NCBI GenBank assembly: GCA_030407085.1
Contig: CM059585.1
Span: forward strand, 119,827,001 to 119,891,000
Source: Trichopria drosophilae
Lineage: Eukaryota > Arthropoda > Insecta > Hymenoptera > Diapriidae
DNA length: 64,000 nucleotides
Reading direction: 5' to 3'
The position numbers were made by a program, and so were the translations under genes. The notes under the pieces are model-generated. The model ran no database searches, had not been told where the DNA came from, and worked only from the letters and a program-made list of their open reading frames with translations. Every line of letters begins with the position of its first letter. Position 1 is the first letter of the stretch. Of this stretch, positions 26,179 through 39,009 are shown one piece after another.

Positions 26179-29100
26179 AGAAAGTGGTTACTTTTACATA
26201 TGAAAATTATACAAAAAGTGAGTTCGAATGCAACTTTGCATACAACAATATGAAAACTGTAGCATTATTCTTATCCGTCAAAACATCGACTGTAAAGTTC
26301 ACAATTTTTTAAAAATAGATTTACTAAAATTAGATTAATATTATGGTTGCATTAATACTATATTTAAATTTATGAATGTTATACAAAATAATCAGGACAT
26401 TTCTGCGGATGATACCAGGCAAAACTGAGAAGCATGAAAAATGTTGAATCCATTGTAAAGCATAATACATACAACGTATGAGTCTTTTGTTGCCAGACAA
26501 AGAAGATCTCGTAATGCTCGTGAATCGTAAAAAGGTCTCAATATATTTATAATAAATTCTTTTATTTTTACAAACATTATCATGTTTACAAACAAAACAA
26601 GTAAAAATATAATAATTATGCAATATACGATGCTGGCCTATTGTGGTAATGCAGATAGGGAATACGATTATTACTAGTTTGGCAAACTGCAAAAAAAAAA
26701 CAGAAAATGTCAACAACAAAAGGAACATATAATTTCCAATTATTCAAAATACATTCAATATTTTATTATGTAAAATCTCTAGTATTAATTAAAATTATTA
26801 TTTCAATGGAAATGAAATAAATATTCTTTCGATACAGTCTGGGCAAAGTTTGAATATCCACATTTTTAAATACAAATTTGCTTGAGAAAGAATTGTTCGT
26901 CGTCTGTGTGAAAATATTTTTTTTACGAATGTGAATGCGGAACCCCTTTTTCAAAATAACAGAATCCACATAGCAGACCAAATTCTTTAAAATTTTGTTT
27001 TAAATTGTTAAGATAAATATTCTCTTTACGTGATTGTTGTTATTAAACAATACAAACATTTTTACTTTGTCGTCATTATAATATACAAGAGGCAAAGTTG
27101 TAAATCCCAAAAAGCTGTATAAAAAAATATTCGTACCCACTGTTCTACTCGAGACAAAATAAGAATCAGAATTCAGAACAATATAATTAATATAAAAAAT
27201 AAATTATATAATCCTGAAAATCTACAATTTTTGCAATACACATGTTTTAATAGTAAAAGGTCATATAAACGAATGATCTGCATTACTCTTGTTTCTTGTT
27301 AGCCTGCATTTATTTTGAACATCTCCTACGCAATTATCATTATGCAGACGTCATATCTATCAATCATTAATCACGAGCATTAACTAGAAAAATGAACGAT
27401 TATTATCAGATGGAAGAGCATAAACAAACAATTATATATATTAAGAGATCTAAATTGTTTATAAATAATATCCGCAATGATTGAAATGAAAGATAAATGT
27501 TACGAAAACTGCTGACGAAACCAAATAATTTTTACTAATTTATATTCAAACACACATATATTCAATCTCCATATCCAAAATATAAAACAAATCGAGTACA
27601 CTCAATTAATATTGCCAAATAATAATAAAACTTTTGTATCTAGTTCGACAAGAAATATACTCGAAGTCTTTTGGGAAGAGGAGTTTTAAATACATATTGC
27701 ATAGAGAATTCGAAAACTCAATACCAAACATCTTGGGAATACGAGACGAAATGCGGAAAGTTGTGCCTAGTTTTAGAATTGAATTTGTCGAGACAAAACA
27801 TTTGCGTTCATGGGGGGGAACGTACTAAAATTGAAAGTATATGACGTTGCGTCAAAAACAATATAAATGCAAATAAAAGCAACATCAATGAGACTAAAAA
27901 AGAAATCGTAAATTTAGAATAGCAGAAAATATATATTTATATAACTTTAACAATTTATAAAAAGCTGCAGATATTATTGTATGAATGAAAAATATACGTA
28001 CTTACTTTTAGTACTACGAAAGATGAGTTATTTTTTAATATGAATGATTCTTCGTTCTTAAATAGTGATACATTTATTACTCTACATACAGAAAAATAAA
28101 CTGGAAATTTTAGAAAATGTCTATTGCCCACCATTTTGTTAAATCTACTGTTAATTTTTCTGCGTATACATAATGAGGGAATTGGCACTCATCAAAAATG
28201 TCTTACAATTAAAAATAATTGTATTATCTGCCATTCTCATGATTATATGTAAAAAATGTGTCATCTAGCCCCGGTTTTCTTATTATTAATGTAGAATCGA
28301 AAGTATTCGTAGAATTACCTTAAAATTCGTTTTAATTGGTAAATTTTGATTTTAAACTGAACTGCATGTTACATGTCAGTTTCACCCTGCCTTTATAGAT
28401 TTAATTAATCGACTGCACTTTTATTTGACCTAGTCGTTAATTTCTATTGAATTTCACATTCGATTATATCCATAGCTTTTTTTATCGACATCAAAGGGGG
28501 AAAGCCATCATCGTTTGTTTGCGGGTTACGAACAGGAAGCTCTCATTTCAATGAAATATTTGGCTAGTGTTTTTCCTGCTGATGCCCTAATTTGTATGTG
28601 GGGTATCCGTAGAAACGATCGAAAGATTAATATCGATTACAAAGTCGTAGGTTGGAAAATGAATGGAAAATATTGTGGAATTATATTAATATACAAATAT
28701 AAGTCTATCTATGTAAATATCTGTTTGTTACTTATCTAATTCTGTAATCATTAAAAACATAATTCAAATGATTGAACGTGTACAACAAATCAGTTCTTTA
28801 TTTTACTAACATTACCGATGTTCACTGCGACGTATAGATTAAGAATGAACGTTGGCAGCTAAATTTTACTTATAACATGCACAACTATTGATTAAGTGTT
28901 AAGATAACAGTTAAAAATCGGAGAATCAAGAATTATTATAATGAAGATGATTAAGATAATAAATATTCATATAAGATTTACTAAAATAAAGAAACTTTTT
29001 TTACACTTAAGATTATATACGACATTTACATTTGGCAAATGTTTTATTAATTTTACTAGAATATTTACTTTTTAACTATTTAAATAAAAATTAAATGAAT

Positions 29101-29550
29101 AAGATTTTTATTGAGTCGATTATGGCACATGAACAGTTCTAAACATGCTCGAGAATGGTAAAAAGTAATACTTGTTGAAATGAAACTTGATGAAAATGAT
29201 ACTTTATACTTAGTGTTTGCATTACTTTTGTTCTCTTTATTAAAACAAGATAGAATAAGTAGAAAATACTTCCAATAAATTAAATGAAGTAAACAAATAT
29301 TTTCTTTTTAAACTACAAACCAAGTGATGAAATTTAAAATGTAAATGCAGTTACCTATGTAATACTTACGACAGCTGTATGTAAATAATAAATAAAATGT
29401 TTCCATAATAATATATTCTAGTACCACTAGTATTAATACTCAATACTAACAATTCATATCTTATTTTAGACCATATTATATCGTCCATTTGTATATCGAC
29501 ATTGATCTAAGAACTGCGTTAAAATAAAGAAAAATACAATATAAAAATGA
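26179..29550. other. AT-rich non-coding stretch
   Basis: No gene, RNA or clear repeat recognised. Open frames are short and AT-biased. Confidence 0.55.
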
Positions 29551-29817
29551 TCACTGGTCCTTTCAACGTACGTGCACAGAATGACCCCTTGGTCATCCGC
29601 GTACATTCATAGGACGCCCAGAATTCGGAATTCTAAAGTCCATATTACAGCAAAGTGACAGTGTTGCGTACGTCTACTGGAGGTTCATGTCGGGACCAAA
29701 TATGGACCTACTATTCACGATTACAGTTTATGAATATTGGCTTTCCAGAACGTCTATGACCATTAAAAAATACGTACATTGGACCAGGTTTCAGTGTCTT
29801 TGGACACTTACATTGGA

Positions 29818-29831
29818 GGGGGGGGGGGGGG
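29818..29831. repeat. poly-G tract (14 G)
   Basis: Uninterrupted G run followed by TTGGGG in an otherwise AT-rich locus. A second run of 11 G is at 32459-32469. Confidence 0.95.
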
Positions 29832-29904
29832 TTGGGGACTGGCTCTGGGATGTTGCCTGGTATTGTTTTTCATTTGCTAGTCGCCAATCACCATTCGCCA
29901 TTTG

Positions 29905-30095
29905 AAAGTGTTCAAAAGAGTGCGGACTGCGGTTTGCGCTTGCGCATACAGGTGAAGAAGGACCACTATATTTTCTTTCTCTGTTTTTATTCTCTCATAC
30001 TGCCAGTGGTGGGGATGAAGTGAAGCGGTAAAATAAGGGAAGAAGCCGCCATCTTCCTTGACTCGAAAAGTTAAAATAAGGGGAGGGCCACTGTA
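29905..30095 (+). repeat. dispersed repeat family 2, copy 1
   Basis: GAGTGCGGACTGCGGTTTGC, CATACTGCCAGTGGTGGGGA, AGGGAAGAAGCC and AAAAGTTAAAATAAGGGGAG recur near 42.4-42.8 kb, mostly inverted. Both copies share a conceptual peptide block ending in LILPVVGM, which may be a coding trace or only DNA conservation. Confidence 0.7.
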
Positions 30096-33000
30096 TTGTG
30101 TTGTAATGTCGTATAATGTCTTGGAATGTCTGTCCGACTTATCCACCCGAGGGCCGACCCGCGAATAGACTAAAAATGTCATTAAAGCGGGGGATAATTC
30201 ATTTCCTTTATCCTTTATCCTTATCCTACCCAATGTACCCATCATGATACAGGTGTTCCCTAAGAATTCCGTTCAGTGTAGAGGATATCTGGTATCTAAT
30301 CCTATCATGGACGTCTAATGAGCCAGTGCTATTTTGAAGTGGACTTTCATTGAGGGGTCCGGGATATATACATTGAACGTACAATGTATGAAATACGAAA
30401 TTTGTATCGACGAAAGTCATGGATCAAGTTTGGGTGTCCAAAATGCATACATTGGTCGTGCAGTGGATGTACATTGGACGTTCTGTAGGGGTCCATTATT
30501 ATTCTTCGCAATTTGAATAATGTGTTATTAATGAATATTATATGTTTAAATAACAGAAAAACAATGTCCGCATACGTACAATAAAGATAGTAATATTGAT
30601 TCGAATTAATTATCACGCAGATTATTAAAAAAAACTGTTACCTTTCATTGAATAAAAACTTGTAAAATGACCCAAATTTATAAAAATATTCGTAAACAGA
30701 AAATCTTAAGATAGTCACTTATTAATCGTTTACTAGTAATTCATGATCATTTAAAACGATTACTCTAACAACGTTTATAAATTTGTTACTATTTCTTTTA
30801 ATCTTTAGGAATGATGCCATCGCCCATTAAGTAAAGTTCGCACAGTCCCCTTATTTATCTTTATCTCTGTTGCTTTTCTCTAACAGAGAATAGGGACCAC
30901 GAAGGAACTAGACAATTGTCGACACCATTTATTTCTCTCTCCAAGGCGCCGAAACGTCTTTAAATAGCTGCGAAGGAAGGAACATACTGTCATATTGTCA
31001 ACAAGTAATATACTGTCATATTTCAAGATATTTGATCATATAAGACACCAATTTTCCTCGAGAGACTGACATAGAATTTATTTAAAGTCACGCATTTTCC
31101 TTTTATAAAGTTTTTAAAGATTTTTAAATTTTTTGGGTTTGAAACACCTTAAATTAATTTTTCTTATCAGTTCTATTCATATAATTAAGTAGAGAAATGT
31201 CAATAGTTTCAGAATAGTTTCCTTAAGGGGTGAGCCAAGCCCATTTGATTTGATAAGCCGATGATTCCATTTACGACATGACATTAGGAAACTAGCACGA
31301 AATGCAAACACATGCGAAGCACGCCAGTGACCAACAACTCGGATACTCGAAACGCAACTCGATTCTCCAAACAATATCTTGTTGACGACAACCAGCGATA
31401 ACAATAGGTCGTAAAAAAAAAAACTTTCGCTCATACATGAACCGTTTCCATTTCGTACATCGACACTCCACACTCGATATTGCGACTAGGCCTCCGAAAT
31501 CCTGCGAAAAAGTTGTAATTGAACAAAATGAAGTTCTCACTGTGCAACATTGAATTGCGAAAGTACATTCAGAAATATCAAATTGTTACTCTTCTTTTCC
31601 TATATCTCTATTTTTAAAGCACAGAGTACACGCAGTTTAAATTCAACAAGAATTTAAATTCTTATATTGCGAAGAATATATTTTATTGTAAAGTTTATAA
31701 ATAACAAATTTCAAATGCACCTCAAAAAAAAAAAATACGGCATTTGGTTTCATAGTGAATTTTGTCGGTTTGAAACACTTTATTGCGGGCAAAGTTTTTA
31801 CTGCAATGGAAAAAATAAATGTAATTTTCTGATTTTATATAAAACTGGTTTGGGTCGCATCACGTTAGGTTTGCACCACTAAAACCAAACATGTTTGTTA
31901 ATATAAACCAAACGAATCCCATTGTTTGCCTAGAATGGTTTTATAGTAGAATCTATAACTAACAATGGGTATATTGGCGCACAATCGTGGTATTTCAAGT
32001 GGTTAATTGGTTGCAATGAATAAAAGCGATACACTCGATGACGTACGAAACTTGCGCAGATGTGAATAATGTTAGGTAAAAACTTAAATCAAATCTACAA
32101 TAATTGTAAATGTGCTGAAAATTCACAATCTATAAGTAGAGATTCATCAACGCAGATCATTGGCTCAAACAGTTCCAATAAGGAAGTCCTGGACAATTTA
32201 CTTTAAGTAATTATGGTGGAAATCCCTTTAACGCATACTATGTTTTTGAATATTTCCCTATAATAATATGAAAACGTTTCCATTAACGAATAATTTCCCT
32301 TCCGCCGGTATCCTCACTTCATACCACTTTAAACGTTTTGAGGATATTGGGCATGCGTGAAGGAGAGAAAGTTGGAGGTGGGGAGTCGATACCTCCTACT
32401 CAAATATTTGTTACCGGAAATTTAAAAGCTTCGTCTTGTCCCGACCGTGTTTATTAATGGGGGGGGGGGTTGACGGTACTTAAATCATTTATAAAATATT
32501 CAACGTCATTGCAAATCAATTGGTTCAAATTTCTAACTCGGTGCCTTTGGCCAACATCTCTTATTCTAACTGTTTGAGCCAGCAAACAAAGTTCCGAAAT
32601 GGAACACACCAAAAGCCAAAACTTTCGTTACAGCATGGCTCCGGCGTGATTTGCTTCACTTTGTCTTTCAAAATTTGGCAAAAAGAAAGCAAATTAAAAT
32701 ACCTTGGACTCATGCAATATCGAAATTTTAGCCTTTCGGGGTTTTGATTTTCGGAACATTGTTCCCCAGCCTTTGAGCCAAAGATCTTGTCTGATTAATA
32801 TCTTCTTAGATTGCGACAGTGTGCGAAAACAAAATGATATTATTGTTCACCACATTTACACCAATGCTCAATCCAGTGATAGACGAACAAATAAGAAAAA
32901 ATTGTTAAAATACGGGAAGAGAAAGATATCACGCAGAAAGAGAATTGACAATGAGGGGAGAAACGAAAAAGGAAGCGTACATTACTTTCACATGTTCATG

Positions 33001-33348
33001 AAATTTGATAGACGATGTCCGCCTCAACTTCCGGAAATCACAAATGCAGACCATTAGTTCGCAGGCCAAGCAGACCAAGCTCATTTAGTTAAGGTGTGGT
33101 TGAGTTGGAGGTGACCCTGAACCAGTATATGTCCTACAAACGAGCAGTCCTCAGTTGTCTTTAAAATTCACAGAAATAACAATACTGGTTATTATATGAC
33201 ATACAATCAAAGTTATCTATGTGAATCTGCAATAAAATAAAAAATGGCACCTTTCATTGAATTGCTAGCTCGACTGAGGGATTTTTTGAATTTTTACTTA
33301 GATTACCTTCGTGGAATTGGTGAACGAGTTAAAACGATGAATAGACGT

Positions 33349-33376
33349 ATTATTATTATTATTATTATTATTATTT
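33349..33376. repeat. ATT trinucleotide microsatellite
   Basis: Uninterrupted ATT run of about nine units. Confidence 0.95.
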
Positions 33377-34288
33377 TTAATATCTTCTAATAATTTTTAA
33401 AAATAATGTCGATATTTTAATATTAATACATTCATTTTGTATTAAATTGTATCATTAAGGGGTCGCGACATACTCGACATTTTAATCACATTCGCTTTTA
33501 CTCACGCAGCATTTTAATTCAAAACACATGTATTTCAGAGTAAATTCATAATAAATTACTGTTTTATGGAGCTTTTGAGCATTTTGAGCATTTTGGAGCC
33601 CCAAGTTTTAGAGTTGATCAGTTCAGAGTTGGGTGAAAAATCGCAAGAATAAATTTCGTAGATATAAACGCGAAGTGTTTTGTCTACAAGAAGTTATTGA
33701 GAATTCTTACCGAATTCTGATCAGATTGGCTGAACCTAATGCACGTTCATAAATCATCGGTAAAAGCGCCATAAAATAGTTTATTATTGTAAATATGTCT
33801 AGTTGTTTTTAATCCGAATAATTCAGGTTAAAAAGTGAGGTTGAAAGAGGCTGGTAAAGTCGTCGATAAAGTCAATTCTTAACCTAAAATATTCAAATTA
33901 AACAGAAACAAAATGTATTTTCAAATCCAAATATATTTTAGAGAAGCCATACAAGTTTGTCGTGAATGTATGTCAAATTTCAGCAAAATTAGTTGAGAAT
34001 GGGCCGAGAATTTATAAGAATCAAAAAACGAACTGTAAACGTCTAACTTCAATTATACTGGTGGTATATTCTCATCCAGTTGTAAACCAATTTTTCAAAA
34101 ACAAAACGTAAAAGAAGTGAAAAATAGTTTTTTAAATTTACAAAATTTTTGTTTAATTTAGATGTATTTGGTTAGGGAATGGACGTTATTATCTGAGCGA
34201 CTGTTGACATTAAAAACTCTCATGTGGTGCTTCCTTTCATTAAAGCCGAAAAACATTTTGCCGCAAGCGGAATCTTCTTGCCTCGAAT

Positions 34289-34320
34289 GTAAATCCTCTT
34301 GTTATGTGACCAAGAGGATT
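34289..34320. repeat. short perfect hairpin AATCCTCTTG / CAAGAGGATT
   Basis: Ten-base arms around a roughly nine-base loop. More distant symmetry (CCGCAAGCGGAATC against GAATTCCGGTTGCG) surrounds it. The frame 34162-34386 crosses it and is unlikely to be coding. Confidence 0.5.
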
Positions 34321-34661
34321 ATTTTAGCCGCAAGTGAATTCCGGTTGCGTCAAGAGGACTCTAGAGGACTTAAGAGTGTATATTAATTATTTTAACTATA
34401 TTTTTAGCTGGCGTACATTCTCTACGGATCTTTCTTTAACGATCGACATCAACTCCACAGGGACTACAATTTTATAAATATAATTTCTAGTTTCTAATTT
34501 AGAATGCATTATTATTGGACGTTTTTAAAAGATTTCTTTGGAGCAAATTTGCAACTGTAATTTTAACTGGTTTGTTTGTAACACCGTTTCCCCTTTATAT
34601 ATTTGCGAGGTCTTTGTATCACCCAGTCAGACGAACGAAATAATTGCATAAATCTTCAATT

Positions 34662-35004
34662 GCAAATTTTTTTCTTATCGCCTGTCAAACATTTTTTTTT
34701 AAACTGAATAGATTTTAACGAATTACGACTTATTTTTTTGATGAAAAGATTCTATACAACTTGACCGTACTATTTTTGTATATTTTCTGAAGCTGACGGC
34801 AAATACCCGTGCAAATATATCTGTTTCATTTAAAAAACTATTACTTTATACAATTTCTGGATAATTTTAGTAATTGGGCAAAGAATTTGGAAAAATCCGT
34901 TCAGTCAATTTGTAGAGAATCTTTTTCTCAAAACAATAATCCGTCATTTTTTTTAAATGTGGTCAGTTTAAAAAATGTTTGACAGGCGATGAGAAAAAAA
35001 TTTG
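34662..35004. mobile_element. 343-bp MITE with about 45-bp TIRs
   Basis: GCAAATTTTTTTCTTATCGC plus CTGTCAAACATTTTTTTTTAAACTGA at the left is repeated inverted at 34963-35004, with one T/C change and a shorter T run. The interior is AT-rich and non-coding. Confidence 0.8.
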
Positions 35005-35169
35005 CGTCATTAAAAAAATCATTTAACAAATAACTTTTGCATGTTTACATTTTTTTCCAAGAAGAATAATGCTTTCTCTGTTCAACAATATCAATCGCAA
35101 TGAAAATTATATGTTTGGAAACGGTATTAAATGATTTCCCCCAACACATGATTTCCCGGGGTCTAACCA

Positions 35170-35650
35170 CCAAGAGGTCGTCCAGAGCTCAGTCCAAACA
35201 GTTCTCCAAAATGACCTCCTGAATAGATCTTTGTGATAATTTATAAAACGAGTTCTTAAACATGTCTTACTTAGAACTTTTTAAATATTCATCTCGAAGA
35301 GATTTTATGTTTGATATTTGATCGCGAGTTCAGACGTATATCAAAAAGGAACTCAGGTAAGAATTATTATATATAAACTAAGACTTAAGGTACAAAAATA
35401 GAATCTGTAATCTCAGAAATTTACTTATCAATAACATTATTTATTATATACGTCAAAACTGTTAAATAAGCGCTCTTTTCTGAGATCTCGTATTCAAAAG
35501 GTCTTGTATAGAGCTTTTAGAATCGACACAAACGCTATCTTAAAGGTCATTTTAAGAACTCTTCCTGATAATTTTATAAGATGTCTCATAATTTTTAAGG
35601 AATCTTAAAGAGCTCTTAGAGATGTTCTTTACTGTTTCGGATGCCACGAA
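35170..35650. repeat. degenerate palindromic repeat region (GAGTTCTTAAA / AAGAGCTCTTA motifs)
   Basis: Repeated and inverted short blocks occur, such as ACGAGTTCTTAAACATGTC, TTTTAAGAACTCTTCC and AATCTTAAAGAGCTCTTAGA. They suggest a heavily decayed inverted-repeat element, possibly related to the pieces at 23.3 kb. The boundaries are uncertain. Confidence 0.3.
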
Positions 35651-36680
35651 TGGCAAATTTCTTTTGAATTTTACATATTCCAGAGAACATATCCTAAAAT
35701 ACCACGTGGAAATTGATAATAAATCAGTGCTAGTTGCTAAAAATAATTTTTTTCAGTAATTGGCACATACTTTCAACCAGTTGCAAAGTCCGACTCTAAT
35801 ATTTCCTCTCACAATCGCAGTATAATTTTCCATTCCATTTTTCATGCTGAAAAATTTTCGTATTACCAGAATTTTCATTTTTATTCTCACATAAGTATGA
35901 ATTTCCTGCAATCTATATTTTGAATGTTTGAACGTTCAAATGTTTAAACTATGTAAACGTGGACAAATGTTATGGATAACATTTTTCACAGATTTCGAAT
36001 GCTGAAATGTTGCGAAACTAATTTGCTGAAATAAACCGCTCACATACTACCAAAAATCATGTTTCAATATATTACAAAACCAAAAAAATATACGCTAATT
36101 ATTTTCAATATTGCGAAAGTGTAGTTTAATTTTGGTTTTATCTCACTAACTAACCTGACAAAGAAATTAAACTTTCTAAAAATTTAATATATTTTGTTAT
36201 ATAATATGATAACTATTACAGATTAAATATGAATTTTCCTGTGTAATTTTCTGTTCTAATGCATGGAATATAAGATATTATTGTGTATTAAAACATCCGT
36301 ATTTTCGTCCGCTCCTAATTCTGAGATTATATACCCTGGCTGAGAAGAGTAACCATATTTATTACAACCTTAATAATAATACACTCTCTTCTTCGAAATA
36401 TAAGAAATCAAATTTTCGTCTCGCTTATTACATTTAATAATGTGATTTACACATTTCATAAACTATATTTCTTCTGCAGTTTCAAAGTATATACTTTTGA
36501 TTTTCAATTTTATAGGTTATTTTCCTATTATGTATAGTGCTTGAACGGTTATTATATTATTGTACAATATCAATAGAAAATTGACACTAAACACTTAAAT
36601 AAATAAATTATTAGATGAAATTATTAGACAGAGTCCAATAAGATAATATAGTGATTCAATATATTGTATTCAAATTCGAG

Positions 36681-36805
36681 CCAACTGCTACAAACAGTAT
36701 TGACTACTATACTGCACGTTGTTTTAGACGCTGTTGCAGCAGTATTAGATATTCCTCATAACACTATTATTAAACTAATAATAAATTACCACTATATTTA
36801 GTATT
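36681..36805 (+). repeat. dispersed repeat family 1, copy 2
   Basis: Diverged copy of 17763-17886: CAACTGCTACAAACAGTATT, CTGCACGTTGTTTTAGACG and CTAATAATAAATTACCACTA align in order. The palindromic character is partly lost here, so this copy looks more decayed. Confidence 0.65.
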
Positions 36806-37664
36806 AATAAGCTTTCCTATATCTTCTGCTGTATGTCACCAACTGTCTTAACTGAAAAAAAATGTGAAAACCTTTATTCAGTTATAGGCCACTTTTGAGT
36901 AGTTAAACACATTCTGTCAACTATTCTGAAAGTTCCTTAGTTTTTTTTTAAATTTTTAGTGAATTTGTAATGAGCTCATAATCCACAGTTCTCTTACATA
37001 TCCTTAAATTCCATGAAGAACATTTATGATAGACACCTGAAACTGAGAATTGTTAATCTTACATCAAAAGCGTTTAAAAATTGAAAAAACATTAAAAAAA
37101 GAAAAAAAAAATGCCAAACGAAATATTGCGGTAACTAAATGGAAAACATTTATATTGCATTATACTTATTATATTGCAATATAATTAATTATGCAAAATG
37201 TATAATTATAGATATGTCCTGGAACAGTCAAACACCAGTTTGCCTTTTTTTTAGAATACATTTATTTTTCAGTGTGTACATTTATGCTTTCTGATTCGTA
37301 GATAAAGATTTGTATATTTTTTTCATTCTACCGTCAAAATTATATTTTTTAATAGATACCACCATATAAAGTCAGTCGTAGAGGGTGCCAATTGTAATCT
37401 TGGATGGAATTCGTGTCTGCTCTTATCAAATATGGGCATTCAGCAAATAATAACGGTTTACTATTAAAAAATGCACTGCTGTTTATAACTACTCTCTAAA
37501 TCTGCAATGATTTTCAGCCCACAAAATTGATTTACTTGAGAGTAAGCTAATATACAACGAGAGATTTTCAATGACAGAAATCAATAAAGATGAATTCTTT
37601 ATAGCACCTTTATTTTTATAGCAGCCCCCACTGTATATGTCATACCGATCACAGTAACAATATA

Positions 37665-37740
37665 TGACAGCACTACATATACCGGTGGCAGCACTACATA
37701 TACCGGTGACAACGTCACATATATCAGTGACGGTAGTCAC
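37665..37740. repeat. 22-bp minisatellite
   Basis: Units of the type GCACTACATATACCGGTG(G/A)CA occur about three to four times, decaying at the right into ACGTCACATATATCAGTGAC. The repeated peptide in the minus frame 37489-37761 comes from this array. Confidence 0.8.
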
Positions 37741-38948
37741 GAGTTCAACTAGTGACGACACTATAAAACGTTCGTCAATAACCGATATATATGCCAGGGA
37801 ACAATCGACAATTTTTTGTTGATCTTGAATACTCCGTGTTTTAGTGACTACTCCAATTATAGCTGTTCTCCGTGTGAAGCAAAGTTAATTCAAGAAGTGC
37901 ATTGAATGTCGAAAAGAGTAAACTGAAAGTCGAAAAGGATAAAATGCAAATCGAAAGGAATGAATTTAAAGAAACGTCTGTTCAATTAATAATAAAAATA
38001 CCATATAGTTTGCTCCAAACATACAAAATGTCAACAAACTTAGCATGGAAATAAGCAGCTCAACAAAATCCCACTCAATTTCAATAAACATATCACAAAT
38101 CGGTAACACATACACACAATAACCTTTGAAGCTTGCTTTCGTAATCATCAACTCTGTGTCATTGATGCTTCAATACTTTATGAACTCTACATTGAAAGTA
38201 CTCCGATTTCCTTTGCATGCAGCTCACCAAAGTGAAGCGGTCGTTAAGGATGCGTTCAACGATTCTAACGATGCAATGTTATTTACTGCGCGATCAGGTG
38301 GAACACCAGTAAATATACGAATGGAGTCTAAAGTTTCCACTCTCAGGAAATCCGATCTTGGTGGAAAATGCTGAAAGCTAGTCACGCCCAGGGTAAATCA
38401 CAGCATGTCATTCTGGTTGGCCTTCCTATCTCGTGCGAAATTTCCGAAGACCCTTCTGAGATATAAGTATAGAAAATTCGGATTACGGCCAAGGCGAATC
38501 CTTTCCGTCAACTTGGACGTTGGTTCCGGATGAACTCTAAGCTGCCTTTTGGAGCAATCAAAATGGAAAGTGTCGCAAAAAGGAATTTCGAGTAAGCCTC
38601 TAACTGTCTGATCAAATAAGAAGGAATGATGGATTCGTTTGTAAAATTCTATTTTCTAACATTTAAGGAATGGAAACTGGACAATTCTGTGATTAAAAGC
38701 AATGGATATGAAAATAATACTCTCGCAAAATTTGCAATGACACATAATTTGAAAAATTCTTAAAAAAGGGCGATTCCGCACATTGAATAATAATATAATA
38801 AAAAATAATATGAATAAAAAAACGACCAACTTGAGCGATTTCTTCTTTCAGTCGCATAGACACCAAACCTTGTACCTTCGAAACATTTTTACCAATAAAA
38901 ATGAATTCGACGCTTCATATCATAAAGTATACTAGAAAATTATATACA

Positions 38949-38990
38949 TATATAAATCCCTCATTCGCAACCAATCACCGTTCAGTACAG
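38949..38990 (+). promoter_or_regulatory. candidate TATA plus initiator core promoter
   Basis: TATATAAA at 38949-38956 is followed by the insect initiator TCAGTA at 38982-38987. The upstream T of TATAAA lies 33 bases before the initiator A, close to canonical spacing. No long reading frame follows, so a first non-coding exon, a non-coding RNA or chance are all possible. Confidence 0.3.
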
Positions 38991-39009
38991 TGAGCTCAAT
39001 CAATAGAGT

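Larger units (their letters stand above)
30100..34660. other. no recognised gene
   Basis: Contains a TTTATCC-type short repeat at about 30208, a poly-G run at 32459 and the ATT microsatellite at 33349. Frames up to 117 codons (32704-33057) resemble nothing known. Confidence 0.5.

Noticed and set aside
26330..26728. Longest unassigned frame (132 codons, minus), cysteine- and phenylalanine-rich
   Set aside because: Composition matches random AT-rich DNA, with no signal peptide plus domain pattern and no known motif. A chemoreceptor fragment was considered but no family motif is present.
30226..30616. Overlapping frames on both strands
   Set aside because: Both strands are open over the same AT-rich DNA, with no motif and no splice support.
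37489..37761. Minus-strand frame with repeated TGICSA peptide
   Set aside because: It is a translation of the 22-bp minisatellite.
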